NCBI GenBank assembly: GCA_035540955.1
Contig: DATLFP010000066.1
Location: 4,103-68,102 of the forward strand
DNA from: DATLFP01 sp035540955
GTDB taxonomy: Bacteria; Actinomycetota; Acidimicrobiia; Acidimicrobiales; CADCSY01
Length of the DNA stretch: 64,000 nucleotides
Reading direction: 5' to 3'
Part shown: positions 7,820-15,477 of the stretch, in pieces
Layout: every line of letters starts with the position of its first letter
Position numbering within the stretch: the stretch's first letter is position 1
Made by a program: the position numbers and the translations under genes
The notes under the pieces: model-generated
Told to the model about the DNA's origin: nothing
Seen by the model: only the letters and a program-made list of their open reading frames with translations
The model's database searches: none

Positions 7820-9265
7820 TCACGACACCGGAGGCCGGTTGTCGATCTGGGCCCGCTGCAGGCGTCCCGAGTAGTCGATGTAGACGGTCTTCGTCTCGCT
7901 GAACTGCTCGAGCCCCCGCATCCCCGCCTCCCGATACCCGTTGCCGGTGTGCTTGGTCCCCCCGAAGGGCAGGTGGATCTCGGCGCCGATGGTCGGTGCG
8001 TTCACGTACACGATCCCGGTGTCGATCGCCGCCACCGCCCGCAGCGCCCGGTTGACGTCGCGGGTGTAGACGGCCGCGCTGAGCCCGAAGGCCGCGCCGT
8101 TCACCACGTCGACCGCCTCGTCGAGCGTCGCCGCCTCGATCACCGAGAGGACGGGGCCGAACACCTCCTCGCGGGCGATGAAGGCGTCGCCGGCGACACC
8201 GGTCAGCACCGTGGGGCGCACGAAGGTGCCGCCCTCGCAGCCGTCGACGTCGCGGACGACCTCACCCCCGGTCACGACCGTGGCGCCGTCGGCCACCGCC
8301 CGCTCCACCATGGCCAGGATGCGATCACCGTCGCCGCTCGTGATGACCGGGCCGACGTCGGTCGCGGGGTCCGTGGGATCGCCGAGCCGGAGCTGCTCGG
8401 CGCGTGTCGAGATCCGCTCGACGAGCTCGCCGGCGACGGCGGGGTGCACGATCAGCCGCGACGTGGACGTGCACCGCTGCCCGGCGGTGCCGAACGCTCC
8501 GAACAGCGCACCGTCGGCTGCCAGCTCGAGGTCGGCGTCCTCCAGGACGACCATCGCGTTCTTGCCGCCGAGCTCCAAGGAGACGAGGCGGGGGCCGGTC
8601 TCCATCGCGGCGGCTGCCACCTTGCGGCCGGTCGGGACCGAGCCGGTGAAGGAGACGGCCCGTACGCCGGGGTGCACGGTGAGCGCCGCCGCCGGTTCGG
8701 CGTGCCCGTGCACCACCTGGACGAGCCCCTCCGGGATGCCGCCGTCGAGGCAGGCGGCGACGAACGCCTCGGCACACGCAGGCGCGTGCTCGGAGGGCTT
8801 GAGGACCATGCCGTTGCCGGCGAGCAGCGCCGGGAAGCACTTCCACGAGGGGATGGCGACGGGGAAGTTCCACGGCGTGATCATCCCCACGACGCCGACC
8901 GGGTGGCGGGTCGTCCACGCCAGCTTGTCGGCCAGCTCCGACGGGTGGACGGTGCCCCACGCGGCCCGGCCCTGCCCGGCGACGAAGCCGGCCATGTCGA
9001 TGGCCTCCTGCACGTCGCCCCCCGCTTCGACGAGCACCTTCCCGGCCTCCCGCGCCACGAGGTCGGCCAGCGTCGCCTTGCGGGCCGCCAGCACCTCACC
9101 GACCGCCGCGATGCGCTCGGCCCGCGCCGGAACCGGCACGCTGGCCCACACCCGCTGTGCGGATGCCGCCGCCTGCACGGCAGCGTCCACGTCGGCCGCC
9201 GTCGACGACGGGAACGTCCCCACGACCTCTGCGGGCCGCGCCGGGTTCGTGCTGTCGAAGCTCAT
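7820..9265 (-). CDS. Aldehyde dehydrogenase family protein
   Basis: This 481-aa NAD(P)-dependent ALDH would oxidise an aldehyde to a carboxylate. It shows the coenzyme-site segment ITPWNFPVAIPSWKCFPAL, FTGSVPTGRKV, the catalytic Glu in LELGGKNAM and the nucleophile Cys265 in TAGQRCTSTSR. The C-terminal EVFGPVLSVI and LPFGGTKHTGNGYREAG are intact. ATG 9265 overlaps the thioesterase stop by 4 nt (ATGA), so translation is coupled. The MSFDSTNPARP start and overall pattern are close to succinate-semialdehyde/betaine-aldehyde types, but substrate cannot be set from sequence. Confidence 0.95.
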   Translation of the reverse strand: MSFDSTNPARPAEVVGTFPSSTAADVDAAVQAAASAQRVWASVPVPARAERIAAVGEVLAARKATLADLVAREAGKVLVEAGGDVQEAIDMAGFVAGQGRAAWGTVHPSELADKLAWTTRHPVGVVGMITPWNFPVAIPSWKCFPALLAGNGMVLKPSEHAPACAEAFVAACLDGGIPEGLVQVVHGHAEPAAALTVHPGVRAVSFTGSVPTGRKVAAAAMETGPRLVSLELGGKNAMVVLEDADLELAADGALFGAFGTAGQRCTSTSRLIVHPAVAGELVERISTRAEQLRLGDPTDPATDVGPVITSGDGDRILAMVERAVADGATVVTGGEVVRDVDGCEGGTFVRPTVLTGVAGDAFIAREEVFGPVLSVIEAATLDEAVDVVNGAAFGLSAAVYTRDVNRALRAVAAIDTGIVYVNAPTIGAEIHLPFGGTKHTGNGYREAGMRGLEQFSETKTVYIDYSGRLQRAQIDNRPPVS

Positions 9266-9711
9266 CGGGCCGCCGACACCTTGTAGACGAGGGTGGCGTT
9301 GGCGCAGACACGGTCGCTCGGCGACGACCGCACCTCGGCCCGGCAGAACACGATCGACCGACCCCGCTGCTCGATCCACCCCTCGGCCACCGCGTCCTCG
9401 GCGACGAGTGCGCCGAGGTACTGGACGTTCATGGCCACGGTCAACATGGTGGGCCGCTCGTCGTAGCCGGTGCCGATGGCCGGCACCACCACGGTGTCGA
9501 TGAGCGTCGCGATGGCGCCCCCGTGCACGACTCCCGCCGGCTGGTTCAGCTCGGGGCGGAACGGCAGCCGCATCCGCGCGTAGTCGGTCCGGAGCTCCTC
9601 GACCTCGAGACCGATCAGCTGGGGGAAGTAGGTGGCGTCGTCCCAGCGCCCGAAGCGCGACCACAGGTCGAGCTTGTGGGCCGGGAGCGGTGCGAAGCGG
9701 TCGGCGATCAC
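9262..9711 (-). CDS. PaaI-family hotdog thioesterase
   Basis: This 149-aa hotdog-fold protein should hydrolyse an acyl- or aryl-CoA. The key segment is PAGVVHGGAIATLIDTV, the usual HGG loop and catalytic Asp of PaaI/YbgC relatives, followed by MNVQYLGAL. It begins with GTG 9711, 6 nt downstream of a minus-strand TAGGTT box, so the mRNA should be leaderless. It is the first gene of the operon with the ALDH and FAD oxidase. Confidence 0.9.
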   Translation of the reverse strand: MIADRFAPLPAHKLDLWSRFGRWDDATYFPQLIGLEVEELRTDYARMRLPFRPELNQPAGVVHGGAIATLIDTVVVPAIGTGYDERPTMLTVAMNVQYLGALVAEDAVAEGWIEQRGRSIVFCRAEVRSSPSDRVCANATLVYKVSAAR

Positions 9712-9717
9712 GCAGAC

Positions 9718-9727
9718 AACCTACGGT
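9718..9727. promoter_or_regulatory. Bidirectional promoter with shared TA (AACCTACGGT)
   Basis: The minus -10 box TAGGTT (9723-9718) and the plus box TACGGT (9722-9727) share the TA at 9722-9723. Each ends exactly 6 nt before its GTG start (9711 and 9734), so both divergent mRNAs should be leaderless. Confidence 0.6.
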
Positions 9728-9733
9728 GCCGTC

Positions 9734-11338
9734 GTGCCCGAGCCGCTCGTGCCGTTCGCCACCGCCCACGCCCCGACCGGGATGGTCTGCTCGGTCGATC
9801 ACCTGGCCAGCGGCGCCGGGGTGGCGGTGCTGCGGGCTGGTGGGTCGGCCGCCGATGCGGCCGTCGCCACGAGCGCGGTGCTGGCCGTCACCACCCAGCA
9901 CATGTGTGGCATGGGTGGCGATCTCTTCGCCCTCGTCCACCACGGGTCGGGGCCTCCCGAGGTGCTCAACGCATCGGGCCGGGCCGGGAGCGGCGCCGAT
10001 GCCGACCGGTTGCGGGCCGAGGGCATGACGACGATGCCGTTCCGGGGCCGCATCGAGAGCGTCCCGGTGCCGGGATGCGTCGACGGCTGGCTGGCCCTTC
10101 ACGAGCGTCACGGCCGGCTGCCCCTCGCCGACGTCTTCGCTCCCGCCATCGGCTACGCCGAGCACGGCTTCCCGGCCTCGCCGACGCTCGCCGCGAGCGT
10201 GCCCGCCATCCGCGACATCGAGGGGAGCGACGACTACACGGCGGTGCCGGTGCGGGCGGGCACGTTGATCCGCCGGCCCCTCGTGGCCGGCGCGCTGCGC
10301 GACATCGCCGCGGGCGGCCGCGACGCCTGGTACGGGGGTCCGTTCGGCGAGAGCCTCCTCGAGCTCGGCACCCGCGCGGGCGGCGCTGGTGCGGGCGCCG
10401 AGTACACCGTCGCCGACCTCGAGCGGCACCACGCCGACTGGGTGGCGCCGCTCGGCGTGCGGGTGTGGGGCCACGACGTGTGGACCGTGCCGCCGAACAG
10501 CCAGGGGTACCTCACCCTCGCCGGGGCCTGGATCGCCGAGGGGCTCGACCTCCCCGACGACCCGGACGATCCGTCGTGGGCTCACCTGCTGATCGAAGCG
10601 GCGCGCCAGGCCGCGTTCGACCGCGTCGAGGTCCTGCACGAGCGCGCCGAGGGCCCCGCCCTCGTCGCGCCGGCCCGTCTCGCACCGCGGCGGGCGGCGA
10701 TCGACCCCGACGCCGCGGCCCCGCTGGGCGATGGGTACCGGGACGGGGGCACGATCCACCTCGCGGCCGTCGACGGCGATCGGATGGGCGTGTCGCTCAT
10801 CCAGTCGAACGCGTCCGGCTGGGGGTGCGGGCTCGCCGTCCCGCGCGTGCGGGTCTTCCTGCAGAACCGCGGCTACGGCTTCTCGCTCGTCGCCGGCCAC
10901 CCGGCGGAGTACGGACCGGGTCGGCGCCCGCCGCACACCCTGAGCCCCGCCCTCGTCACCCGGCCCGACGGCGCCCTGCAGCAGGTGATCGGGACGATGG
11001 GCGGCGACACCCAGCCGCAGATCCTGCTGCAGCTCCTGGCTCGGCTGCTCCGCCACGGCCAGTCGCCCGGGCGTGCCGTCGCCGCCGGACGCTGGGGCCT
11101 CGCCGGCGGCCAGAGCGGCTTCGACACCTGGCAGGACCGGGGTCGGGTCACCGTCCGGATCGAGGGCCATGCCTCCGAGCGGTGGGCCGACGGGTTGGTC
11201 ACGCGAGGCCACGAGGTCGCCGTCACCGGGGCGTTCGACCACGGCGTCGGCCACGCCCACGTCATCGCCGTCGACGGCGACGTGCTCGCCGGCGCGAGCG
11301 ACCCGCGGGCCCGGACAGGCGCCGCCTCCGGCTACTGA
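9734..11338 (+). CDS. Gamma-glutamyltransferase family protein
   Basis: This 534-aa Ntn-hydrolase would cleave gamma-glutamyl compounds such as glutathione-like thiols. The precursor has the expected N-terminal GSAADAAVA segment and large-subunit motifs (MCGMGGDLFALVHH, SVPVPGCVDGW). The autocatalytic nucleophile is Thr340 in GGTIHLAAVD, aligned with the TTH of E. coli Ggt. The small subunit keeps GTMGGDTQPQ. No signal peptide is evident, so unlike enteric Ggt it may be cytosolic or act on an acyl-amide as cephalosporin-acylase relatives do. GTG 9734 follows the shared -10 box. A strong hairpin stands 16 nt after the stop. Confidence 0.92.
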   Translation: MPEPLVPFATAHAPTGMVCSVDHLASGAGVAVLRAGGSAADAAVATSAVLAVTTQHMCGMGGDLFALVHHGSGPPEVLNASGRAGSGADADRLRAEGMTTMPFRGRIESVPVPGCVDGWLALHERHGRLPLADVFAPAIGYAEHGFPASPTLAASVPAIRDIEGSDDYTAVPVRAGTLIRRPLVAGALRDIAAGGRDAWYGGPFGESLLELGTRAGGAGAGAEYTVADLERHHADWVAPLGVRVWGHDVWTVPPNSQGYLTLAGAWIAEGLDLPDDPDDPSWAHLLIEAARQAAFDRVEVLHERAEGPALVAPARLAPRRAAIDPDAAAPLGDGYRDGGTIHLAAVDGDRMGVSLIQSNASGWGCGLAVPRVRVFLQNRGYGFSLVAGHPAEYGPGRRPPHTLSPALVTRPDGALQQVIGTMGGDTQPQILLQLLARLLRHGQSPGRAVAAGRWGLAGGQSGFDTWQDRGRVTVRIEGHASERWADGLVTRGHEVAVTGAFDHGVGHAHVIAVDGDVLAGASDPRARTGAASGY

Positions 11339-11353
11339 CGCCGCGACGCACGA

Positions 11354-11381
11354 CGGCCGGCCCCCGGAAGGGGGCCGGCCG
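11354..11381 (+). terminator. Strong GC hairpin after the gamma-glutamyltransferase
   Basis: CGGCCGGCCCCC (11354-11365) pairs with GGGGGCCGGCCG (11370-11381), a perfect 12-bp stem closed by a GGAA tetraloop. There is no U-tract; high-GC actinobacteria often terminate at such stems. Confidence 0.65.
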
Positions 11382-11451
11382 CTGCGGACTGCCGGCAGCG
11401 TCGTTGGTGCCGGGTCCTGCTGGGGGATGGTGGGGGGAAGAGCTGTGCGGA

Positions 11452-11529
11452 GCTACGCGACCTGTCTCGAGGTCGCTTCGCCGGCTACGCGAGCCTGTCT
11501 CGAGGTCGCTTCGCCCGGCTACGCGACCT
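11452..11529. repeat. Tandem repeat of about 33 bp, 2.4 copies
   Basis: Copy 1 is 11452-11483 and copy 2 is 11484-11517; both read GCTACGCGA(G)CCTGTCTCG and then AGGTCGCTTCGCC(C)G. A third partial copy (11518-11529) repeats the first 12 nt and contains the stop codon of the membrane-protein gene. Within copy 1, GCGACCT (11457-11463) can pair with AGGTCGC (11470-11476). Confidence 0.75.
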
Positions 11530-11845
11530 TGCGCAGCGGGCTGTGGGCCCCGAGGGTCTCGTCCTTCGTTGCATGGTCGTGGGTGAGGTAGCCGAAGATC
11601 GCCCGCCACCCGCTGGTCATGCCAGCGACGCAGAAGCCGGTGATCCACACACCCACGGTCCGGTCGTCGATGGCGGTCTGGAACCCGTCGAACATGGACC
11701 AGTTCAGGAGCAACGTCGACCCGATGGCGACCACGAAGGTGGCCAGCGAGCGCATCCGATCGAGCATCGGCACGTTGTCAGCGAGGAAGTCCACGAGCTT
11801 CACGGTTGCCAGCGCCAGGAGGGCGACGATCGCGAACGTGTACAT
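11519..11845 (-). CDS. Small integral membrane protein of unknown function
   Basis: This 108-aa protein has two to three predicted membrane helices: FAIVALLALATVKLVDFLA at the start, LATFVVAIGSTLLLNWSMF in the middle and VGVWITGFCVAGMTSGW, followed by a short hydrophilic tail. I do not recognise a family; size and layout recall phage-holin-like proteins, but no phage genes are near. ATG 11845 has an excellent ribosome site (AAAGGAG, 7 nt spacing), unusual in this window. The last codons KVA-stop fall inside the third copy of the tandem repeat, so its C-terminus may have been shaped by the repeat. Confidence 0.75.
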   Translation of the reverse strand: MYTFAIVALLALATVKLVDFLADNVPMLDRMRSLATFVVAIGSTLLLNWSMFDGFQTAIDDRTVGVWITGFCVAGMTSGWRAIFGYLTHDHATKDETLGAHSPLRKVA

Positions 11846-11999
11846 GGAACGCTCCTTTCGGGTACTGCCGCTCTGGCCGCACCCGGAAAGTCAGACCCGC
11901 GCCACGCTGCGGGGTCACATGACGAGTTGCCGACGCTCGTGTTTCCAATGTTGCTGATGTGACAGATGTGGTCACTCAGGGCAGGCGCGAAGCGGGCGA
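11846..11999. other. Intergenic region between divergent membrane-protein genes
   Basis: Apart from the AAAGGAG site for the minus gene I see only GTGAC/GTCAC half-sites (about 11959-11975) spaced by 7 nt, too short to call an operator. No clear TAnnnT box is at leaderless distance from either gene. Confidence 0.4.
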
Positions 12000-12902
12000 A
12001 TGGAGAACACTGAAGCGATGGAGCACCCGGAGATCGCGCCCGACCTCCTGGGCCGCACCTCGGCGCGCCTCCTGGCCGCCGGCATCGGCCGCCGGGCCCG
12101 GCTCGACGCCCTGCACCTCCTCGCCGTCCTCGACGCCAGCACCGACGCCACCGGTGTGGTGCGGCGTCCGCTCGACGACCTCGCCGCCGAGTTCGAGCTC
12201 GAACCCCTCTCGGTCATCGTCGCCCTCGACCACCTCGAGCGCGCCGGCGCCGTGCAGCGCGTCGGCGACCACGTCGCCCTCGCCGGGCACGAGGGCGACA
12301 CCGTCGGGGGCATGCAGCTCGCCGGGTTCCTCGACGACGTCCGAGCGTCCTTCGATGGTGGTCACGGAACCCCGGCGCCCCGTCGCGCCCGCCGCGTCGC
12401 CCGCGCCGGCGTGGCGCTCGTGGCGGCGGCCGCCGCCATCGCCGTCGTGACCATCGCCCCGTCGAACCCGCCGGCCGCCGACACGCCCCTCGCCGTCGCC
12501 ACCTCGACCACCGCCACGCCCGCATCGTCATCGAGCACGGCGCCGCCGACCGCGGTCGCCCCCACCACGACGCAGGCTCAGGTCCCGGTTCCGACGGCCG
12601 ACGCGGTGCCCGCCGCGCCCCTGCCCGCTCCCGAGACCACCGTCGCCGCAGCGTCGTGCCCGACGGGCTCGCCCGTCGCCGAGGTCATCGACGGCATCAT
12701 CCGCATCACGAACCCGACCGACGAGGATGTCGTGGTGGAAGCCGGCGCCATCGACGGGGTCATCCTCACCGAGGCGGTCGTCGTTTCCGCGGGGACGTCC
12801 GTCATCCGTCCGGCGCCGGGCGCGCTCTTGATCCCGGCCCACGCCCTGACCGATGGTTGGGCGTGGCACGACGCGACGGTGGCGCGCACCTGTCCCGCGT
12901 GA
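12000..12902 (+). CDS. Membrane-anchored protein with N-terminal winged-helix-like domain
   Basis: This 300-aa protein has three parts. Residues about 1-115 are helical with the pattern ALHLLAVLD, PLDDLAAEFELEPLSVIVAL, LERAGAVQRVGDHVAL, which looks like a winged-helix fold. A membrane helix follows (about 130-152, VARAGVALVAAAAAIAVVTI), then an Ala/Pro/Thr-rich linker of about 70 residues and a C-terminal domain of about 85 residues with two Cys (VAAASCPTG and VARTCPA), probably outside and disulphide-linked. The topology, cytoplasmic DNA-binding-like head and extracellular sensor, recalls one-component membrane regulators. Function is not established. Its stop overlaps the next start (GTGA). 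Confidence 0.7.
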   Translation: MENTEAMEHPEIAPDLLGRTSARLLAAGIGRRARLDALHLLAVLDASTDATGVVRRPLDDLAAEFELEPLSVIVALDHLERAGAVQRVGDHVALAGHEGDTVGGMQLAGFLDDVRASFDGGHGTPAPRRARRVARAGVALVAAAAAIAVVTIAPSNPPAADTPLAVATSTTATPASSSSTAPPTAVAPTTTQAQVPVPTADAVPAAPLPAPETTVAAASCPTGSPVAEVIDGIIRITNPTDEDVVVEAGAIDGVILTEAVVVSAGTSVIRPAPGALLIPAHALTDGWAWHDATVARTCPA

Positions 12903-13474
12903 ACCTGGCCTGGTACGCCGCCTACGGCTCCAACACCGACGAGGGGCGCTTCCGCCGCTACCTGACCGGCTGCCGGGCGCCGGTCGAGCCGATCGACAGC
13001 CGACCCCTGGTCATCGACCTGCCGCTCTACTTCGCCGAACGCCGGTCCCGGACCTGGGGCGTGGGCGGCGTGGCGTTCGCCGGCCCTGACCGGGACGACG
13101 AGCCGTCCACCCTCGCCCGGGCGTGGCTGCTCCCCGCGCCCCGCATCGCCGAGATCGGCGCCCAGGAGAACGGCCTCCCGCTCGACGCCGCCGCGCTCGA
13201 CCCCGACGGTGGGGACCAGGTCGCCTTCCCCGATCGCTGGTACGACGTGTGGCGGCGATGCGGCGCGCTCGAGGGCCATCCTGTCTTCACGCTCACGTCG
13301 TCGTCGTCCCGGACCCCGTGCACAACCCCCGGGCGCCCGTACGCGGCGACCGTGGCTGCCGGACTCCGCCACACGCATGGTCTGTCGCCGGCAGCGACCG
13401 CGGCCTACCTCGCCACGCGCACGAACCTGCCCGTCGCCACGTTGATGGCATGGCAGGGCGCAGGAAACGGGTAA
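12899..13474 (+). CDS. Gamma-glutamylcyclotransferase-like protein
   Basis: This 191-aa protein begins LAWYAAYGSNTDEGRFRRYL, with the YGSN loop that binds substrate in the gamma-glutamylcyclotransferase/AIG2/BtrG fold, and GVGGVAF later. True enzymes need a catalytic Glu between the two halves; a candidate is in AEIGAQENG but I cannot fix it. GTG 12899 overlaps the upstream stop (GTGA), so it is coupled to the membrane protein gene. It may cyclise a gamma-glutamyl amine or just share the fold. Confidence 0.75.
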   Translation: MNLAWYAAYGSNTDEGRFRRYLTGCRAPVEPIDSRPLVIDLPLYFAERRSRTWGVGGVAFAGPDRDDEPSTLARAWLLPAPRIAEIGAQENGLPLDAAALDPDGGDQVAFPDRWYDVWRRCGALEGHPVFTLTSSSSRTPCTTPGRPYAATVAAGLRHTHGLSPAATAAYLATRTNLPVATLMAWQGAGNG

Positions 13475-13484
13475 CCGGGAGCGA

Positions 13485-14219
13485 ATGGGTGAGCCGATCG
13501 TCCGGGTGGCGGACAGCAACGTGACGGTCGGTCCCAAGGTCATCGTCCTGGGCCGCCAGGGGTCGGGCAAGGGCACGCAGTGCGCCCGCCTGGCCGAGCA
13601 CCTCGCGATCCCCCACATCAGCACCGGCGATCTGTTCCGGGCTGCCATCGCCGCCGACACCGGCCTCGGACGGCGGGCGAAGGCGTTCGTCGACCGCGGC
13701 GCGCTCGTCCCCGACGAGCTCGTGCTCGACCTCGTCGCCTCGCACCTGGGCGGCGTCGCCGCCCGGCGCAGCGGCTACCTCCTCGACGGCTTTCCCCGCA
13801 CGCTGGCACAGGGCCAAGCTCTGTTCGAGGTCCTCGGCGCCGGTGCCGCCGACCTCGCCGTGGAGCTCCACGTTCCCACTGAGGTGGTGGTGCCGCGGCT
13901 GGCGGCGCGGCGGGTGTGCCGCGACTGCGGAGCCGTCACCGCCGCGCCGGACGGCGTGACCCATCACCTGGCGTGCTCGTGCGGCGGCATCGCCACGCGC
14001 CGCGACGACGACACCGACGAGGCGATCGCCCGGCGGCTCGCCCTCTACGATGAGGAGTCGGCCCCCCTCCTCCTCTGGCTGGGAGAGGAGGGGCTCCTCG
14101 TGACCGTCGACGGCGTCGGCACGCCCGAGGAGGTGTTCGCCCGGCTCGACGCCGCGGTGCAGCCGCGGCTCGCCCGCCTGCGGGCGACCACGACGCGTCG
14201 CAGCGAGCGTCCGACGTAA
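13485..14219 (+). CDS. adk: Adenylate kinase with zinc-type LID
   Basis: This 244-aa nucleoside monophosphate kinase has the P-loop GRQGSGKGTQ (residues 23-32), the NMP-binding segment STGDLFRAAI, DGFPRTLAQ and the LID. The LID carries CRDC followed 15 residues later by CSC and RRDDD, so four Cys could bind Zn, but the second pair is C-x-C rather than the usual C-x2-C. The first 16 residues before VGPKVIVLG are extra relative to standard Adk. It lies outside the ribosomal-protein cluster where actinobacterial adk usually sits, so it is probably a second copy or a relative with different nucleotide choice. GGGAG lies 3 nt before ATG 13485. Confidence 0.85.
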   Translation: MGEPIVRVADSNVTVGPKVIVLGRQGSGKGTQCARLAEHLAIPHISTGDLFRAAIAADTGLGRRAKAFVDRGALVPDELVLDLVASHLGGVAARRSGYLLDGFPRTLAQGQALFEVLGAGAADLAVELHVPTEVVVPRLAARRVCRDCGAVTAAPDGVTHHLACSCGGIATRRDDDTDEAIARRLALYDEESAPLLLWLGEEGLLVTVDGVGTPEEVFARLDAAVQPRLARLRATTTRRSERPT

Positions 14220-14222
14220 CGT
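14217..14222 (+). promoter_or_regulatory. -10 box TAACGT overlapping the adenylate kinase stop codon
   Basis: TAACGT starts with the TAA stop codon of the upstream gene and ends 7 nt before GTG 14230. It would give a leaderless mRNA for the CoA transferase. Confidence 0.5.
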
Positions 14223-14229
14223 CGGCGCC

Positions 14230-15423
14230 GTGCCGACGCACGGAGAGGGCCCGCTGGCGGGCATCAGGGTCCTCGACTTCTCGCGCGTGTACTCCGGCCC
14301 CTTCTGCGGGCGGGCGCTGTCGGACCTGGGTGCCGACGTCGTCAAGATCGAGCCGCCCGATGGCGACCTGAGCCGGTTCCTCGGGGTGCGGTCGGGATCC
14401 ATGTCGCTGTACCACGCACAGCAGAACGCCGGGAAGCGCAACATCAGCCTCGACCTGAACCGCCCCGAGAGCCGCGACCTGCTGCTCCAGCTGGCGGCGA
14501 CCGCCGACGTGGTGCTCGAGAACTTCCGCCCCGGGGTCATGGCCCGGTTCGGGCTCGGCTACGACGAGGTCGCCGCGGTCAACCCGCGCCTCGTGTACGC
14601 CTCGCTCACCGGCTGGGGCCAGGACGGGCCATGGCGGGACCGCCGCGCCTACGCCGTCATCGTGCACGCGGAAGCCGGCCTCACCGCCGGCGTCATCGAG
14701 CGGGGCGGCGATCCCCGCAACGACGGCTACTCCCACGCCGACGTGTACGCCGGCCTGGAGTGCACGATCGCGATCCTCGCCGCCCTCCAGCAGCGATCGC
14801 GCACGGGCCGCGGCCAGCACGTCGACGTGGCCATGGCGTCGTCGCTCCTCCACGTGAACGAGCACGTGAGCGGCGAGCTCCACGGCGCCGCGCGCGGACC
14901 CGGGCCCCACCTCTACCGCACCCGCGATGGTCGGTGGTCGACCACCTCGGCCGACGTGTGGGCGCCGGGGGTCTTCGAGCTCTTCTGCAAGGCCATGGAT
15001 CGCGCCGACCTGCTCACCGACGAGCGGTTCGCCGATGAGCGGACCCGGTCCCGCAACCGCGACGCGCTCGTCGCCATCGTCGAGGCGTGGGTCGGGACCT
15101 TCGAGACCGCGGCCGACCTGGAGGCCGCCCTCGACGAGGTGCGCCTGCCGGTCGGGGTCGTCCGATCGGTGTCGGAGCTGGCCGCCACCGACTGGGCCGT
15201 CGAGCGAGAAGCCATCACGGTGGTGAGCGACCGATCGGGTGGCACCATCCACATCCCGTCGTCGCCGTGGCGCTTCTCCGACGCCGACGCCGGCGTCCGC
15301 CGCGAGCCGGCGTGGCGAGGTGAGCACAACCGCGAGGTGCTCCTCGAGGCCGGGTTCACCGACGTCGAGATCGACCGGCTCGAAGCCGACGGCGTGCTCT
15401 CCCAACGACCGCCCCGATCGTGA
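14230..15423 (+). CDS. CaiB/BaiF-type (class III) CoA transferase
   Basis: This 397-aa enzyme would move CoA between carboxylic acids through an enzyme-bound aspartyl anhydride. It begins GIRVLDFSRVYSGPFCGRAL, then DLGADVVKIEPPDGD, and has NAGKRNISLDLNRPESRDLL and VLENFRPGVMARFGLGY, all typical. The nucleophilic Asp is in the YSHADVYAGL segment. Length matches the family. The substrate is unknown; alpha-methylacyl-CoA racemases share the same fold but have a different active-site set. Confidence 0.93.
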   Translation: MPTHGEGPLAGIRVLDFSRVYSGPFCGRALSDLGADVVKIEPPDGDLSRFLGVRSGSMSLYHAQQNAGKRNISLDLNRPESRDLLLQLAATADVVLENFRPGVMARFGLGYDEVAAVNPRLVYASLTGWGQDGPWRDRRAYAVIVHAEAGLTAGVIERGGDPRNDGYSHADVYAGLECTIAILAALQQRSRTGRGQHVDVAMASSLLHVNEHVSGELHGAARGPGPHLYRTRDGRWSTTSADVWAPGVFELFCKAMDRADLLTDERFADERTRSRNRDALVAIVEAWVGTFETAADLEAALDEVRLPVGVVRSVSELAATDWAVEREAITVVSDRSGGTIHIPSSPWRFSDADAGVRREPAWRGEHNREVLLEAGFTDVEIDRLEADGVLSQRPPRS

Positions 15424-15461
15424 CCGGCCCCCACGGTGCGGTCGTCGGGCGGCGGCCCCTC

Positions 15462-15467
15462 TAACCT
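15462..15467 (+). promoter_or_regulatory. -10 box TAACCT before the L,D-transpeptidase gene
   Basis: TAACCT ends 10 nt before ATG 15478, predicting a 5' leader of only a few nucleotides. There is no ribosome-binding site. Confidence 0.45.
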
Positions 15468-15477
15468 GCCCGCAGTC

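Noticed and set aside
7820..11260. A single minus-strand open frame of 1146 codons spanning the aldehyde dehydrogenase and the gamma-glutamyltransferase region
   Set aside because: Only the part from ATG 9265 matches aldehyde dehydrogenase. The upstream part is antisense to a well-supported gamma-glutamyltransferase and has Arg/Pro/Gly-rich, family-less sequence.
11519..11845. Phage holin or prophage remnant
   Set aside because: Only size and helices resemble a holin; there is no endolysin, integrase or other phage gene near.
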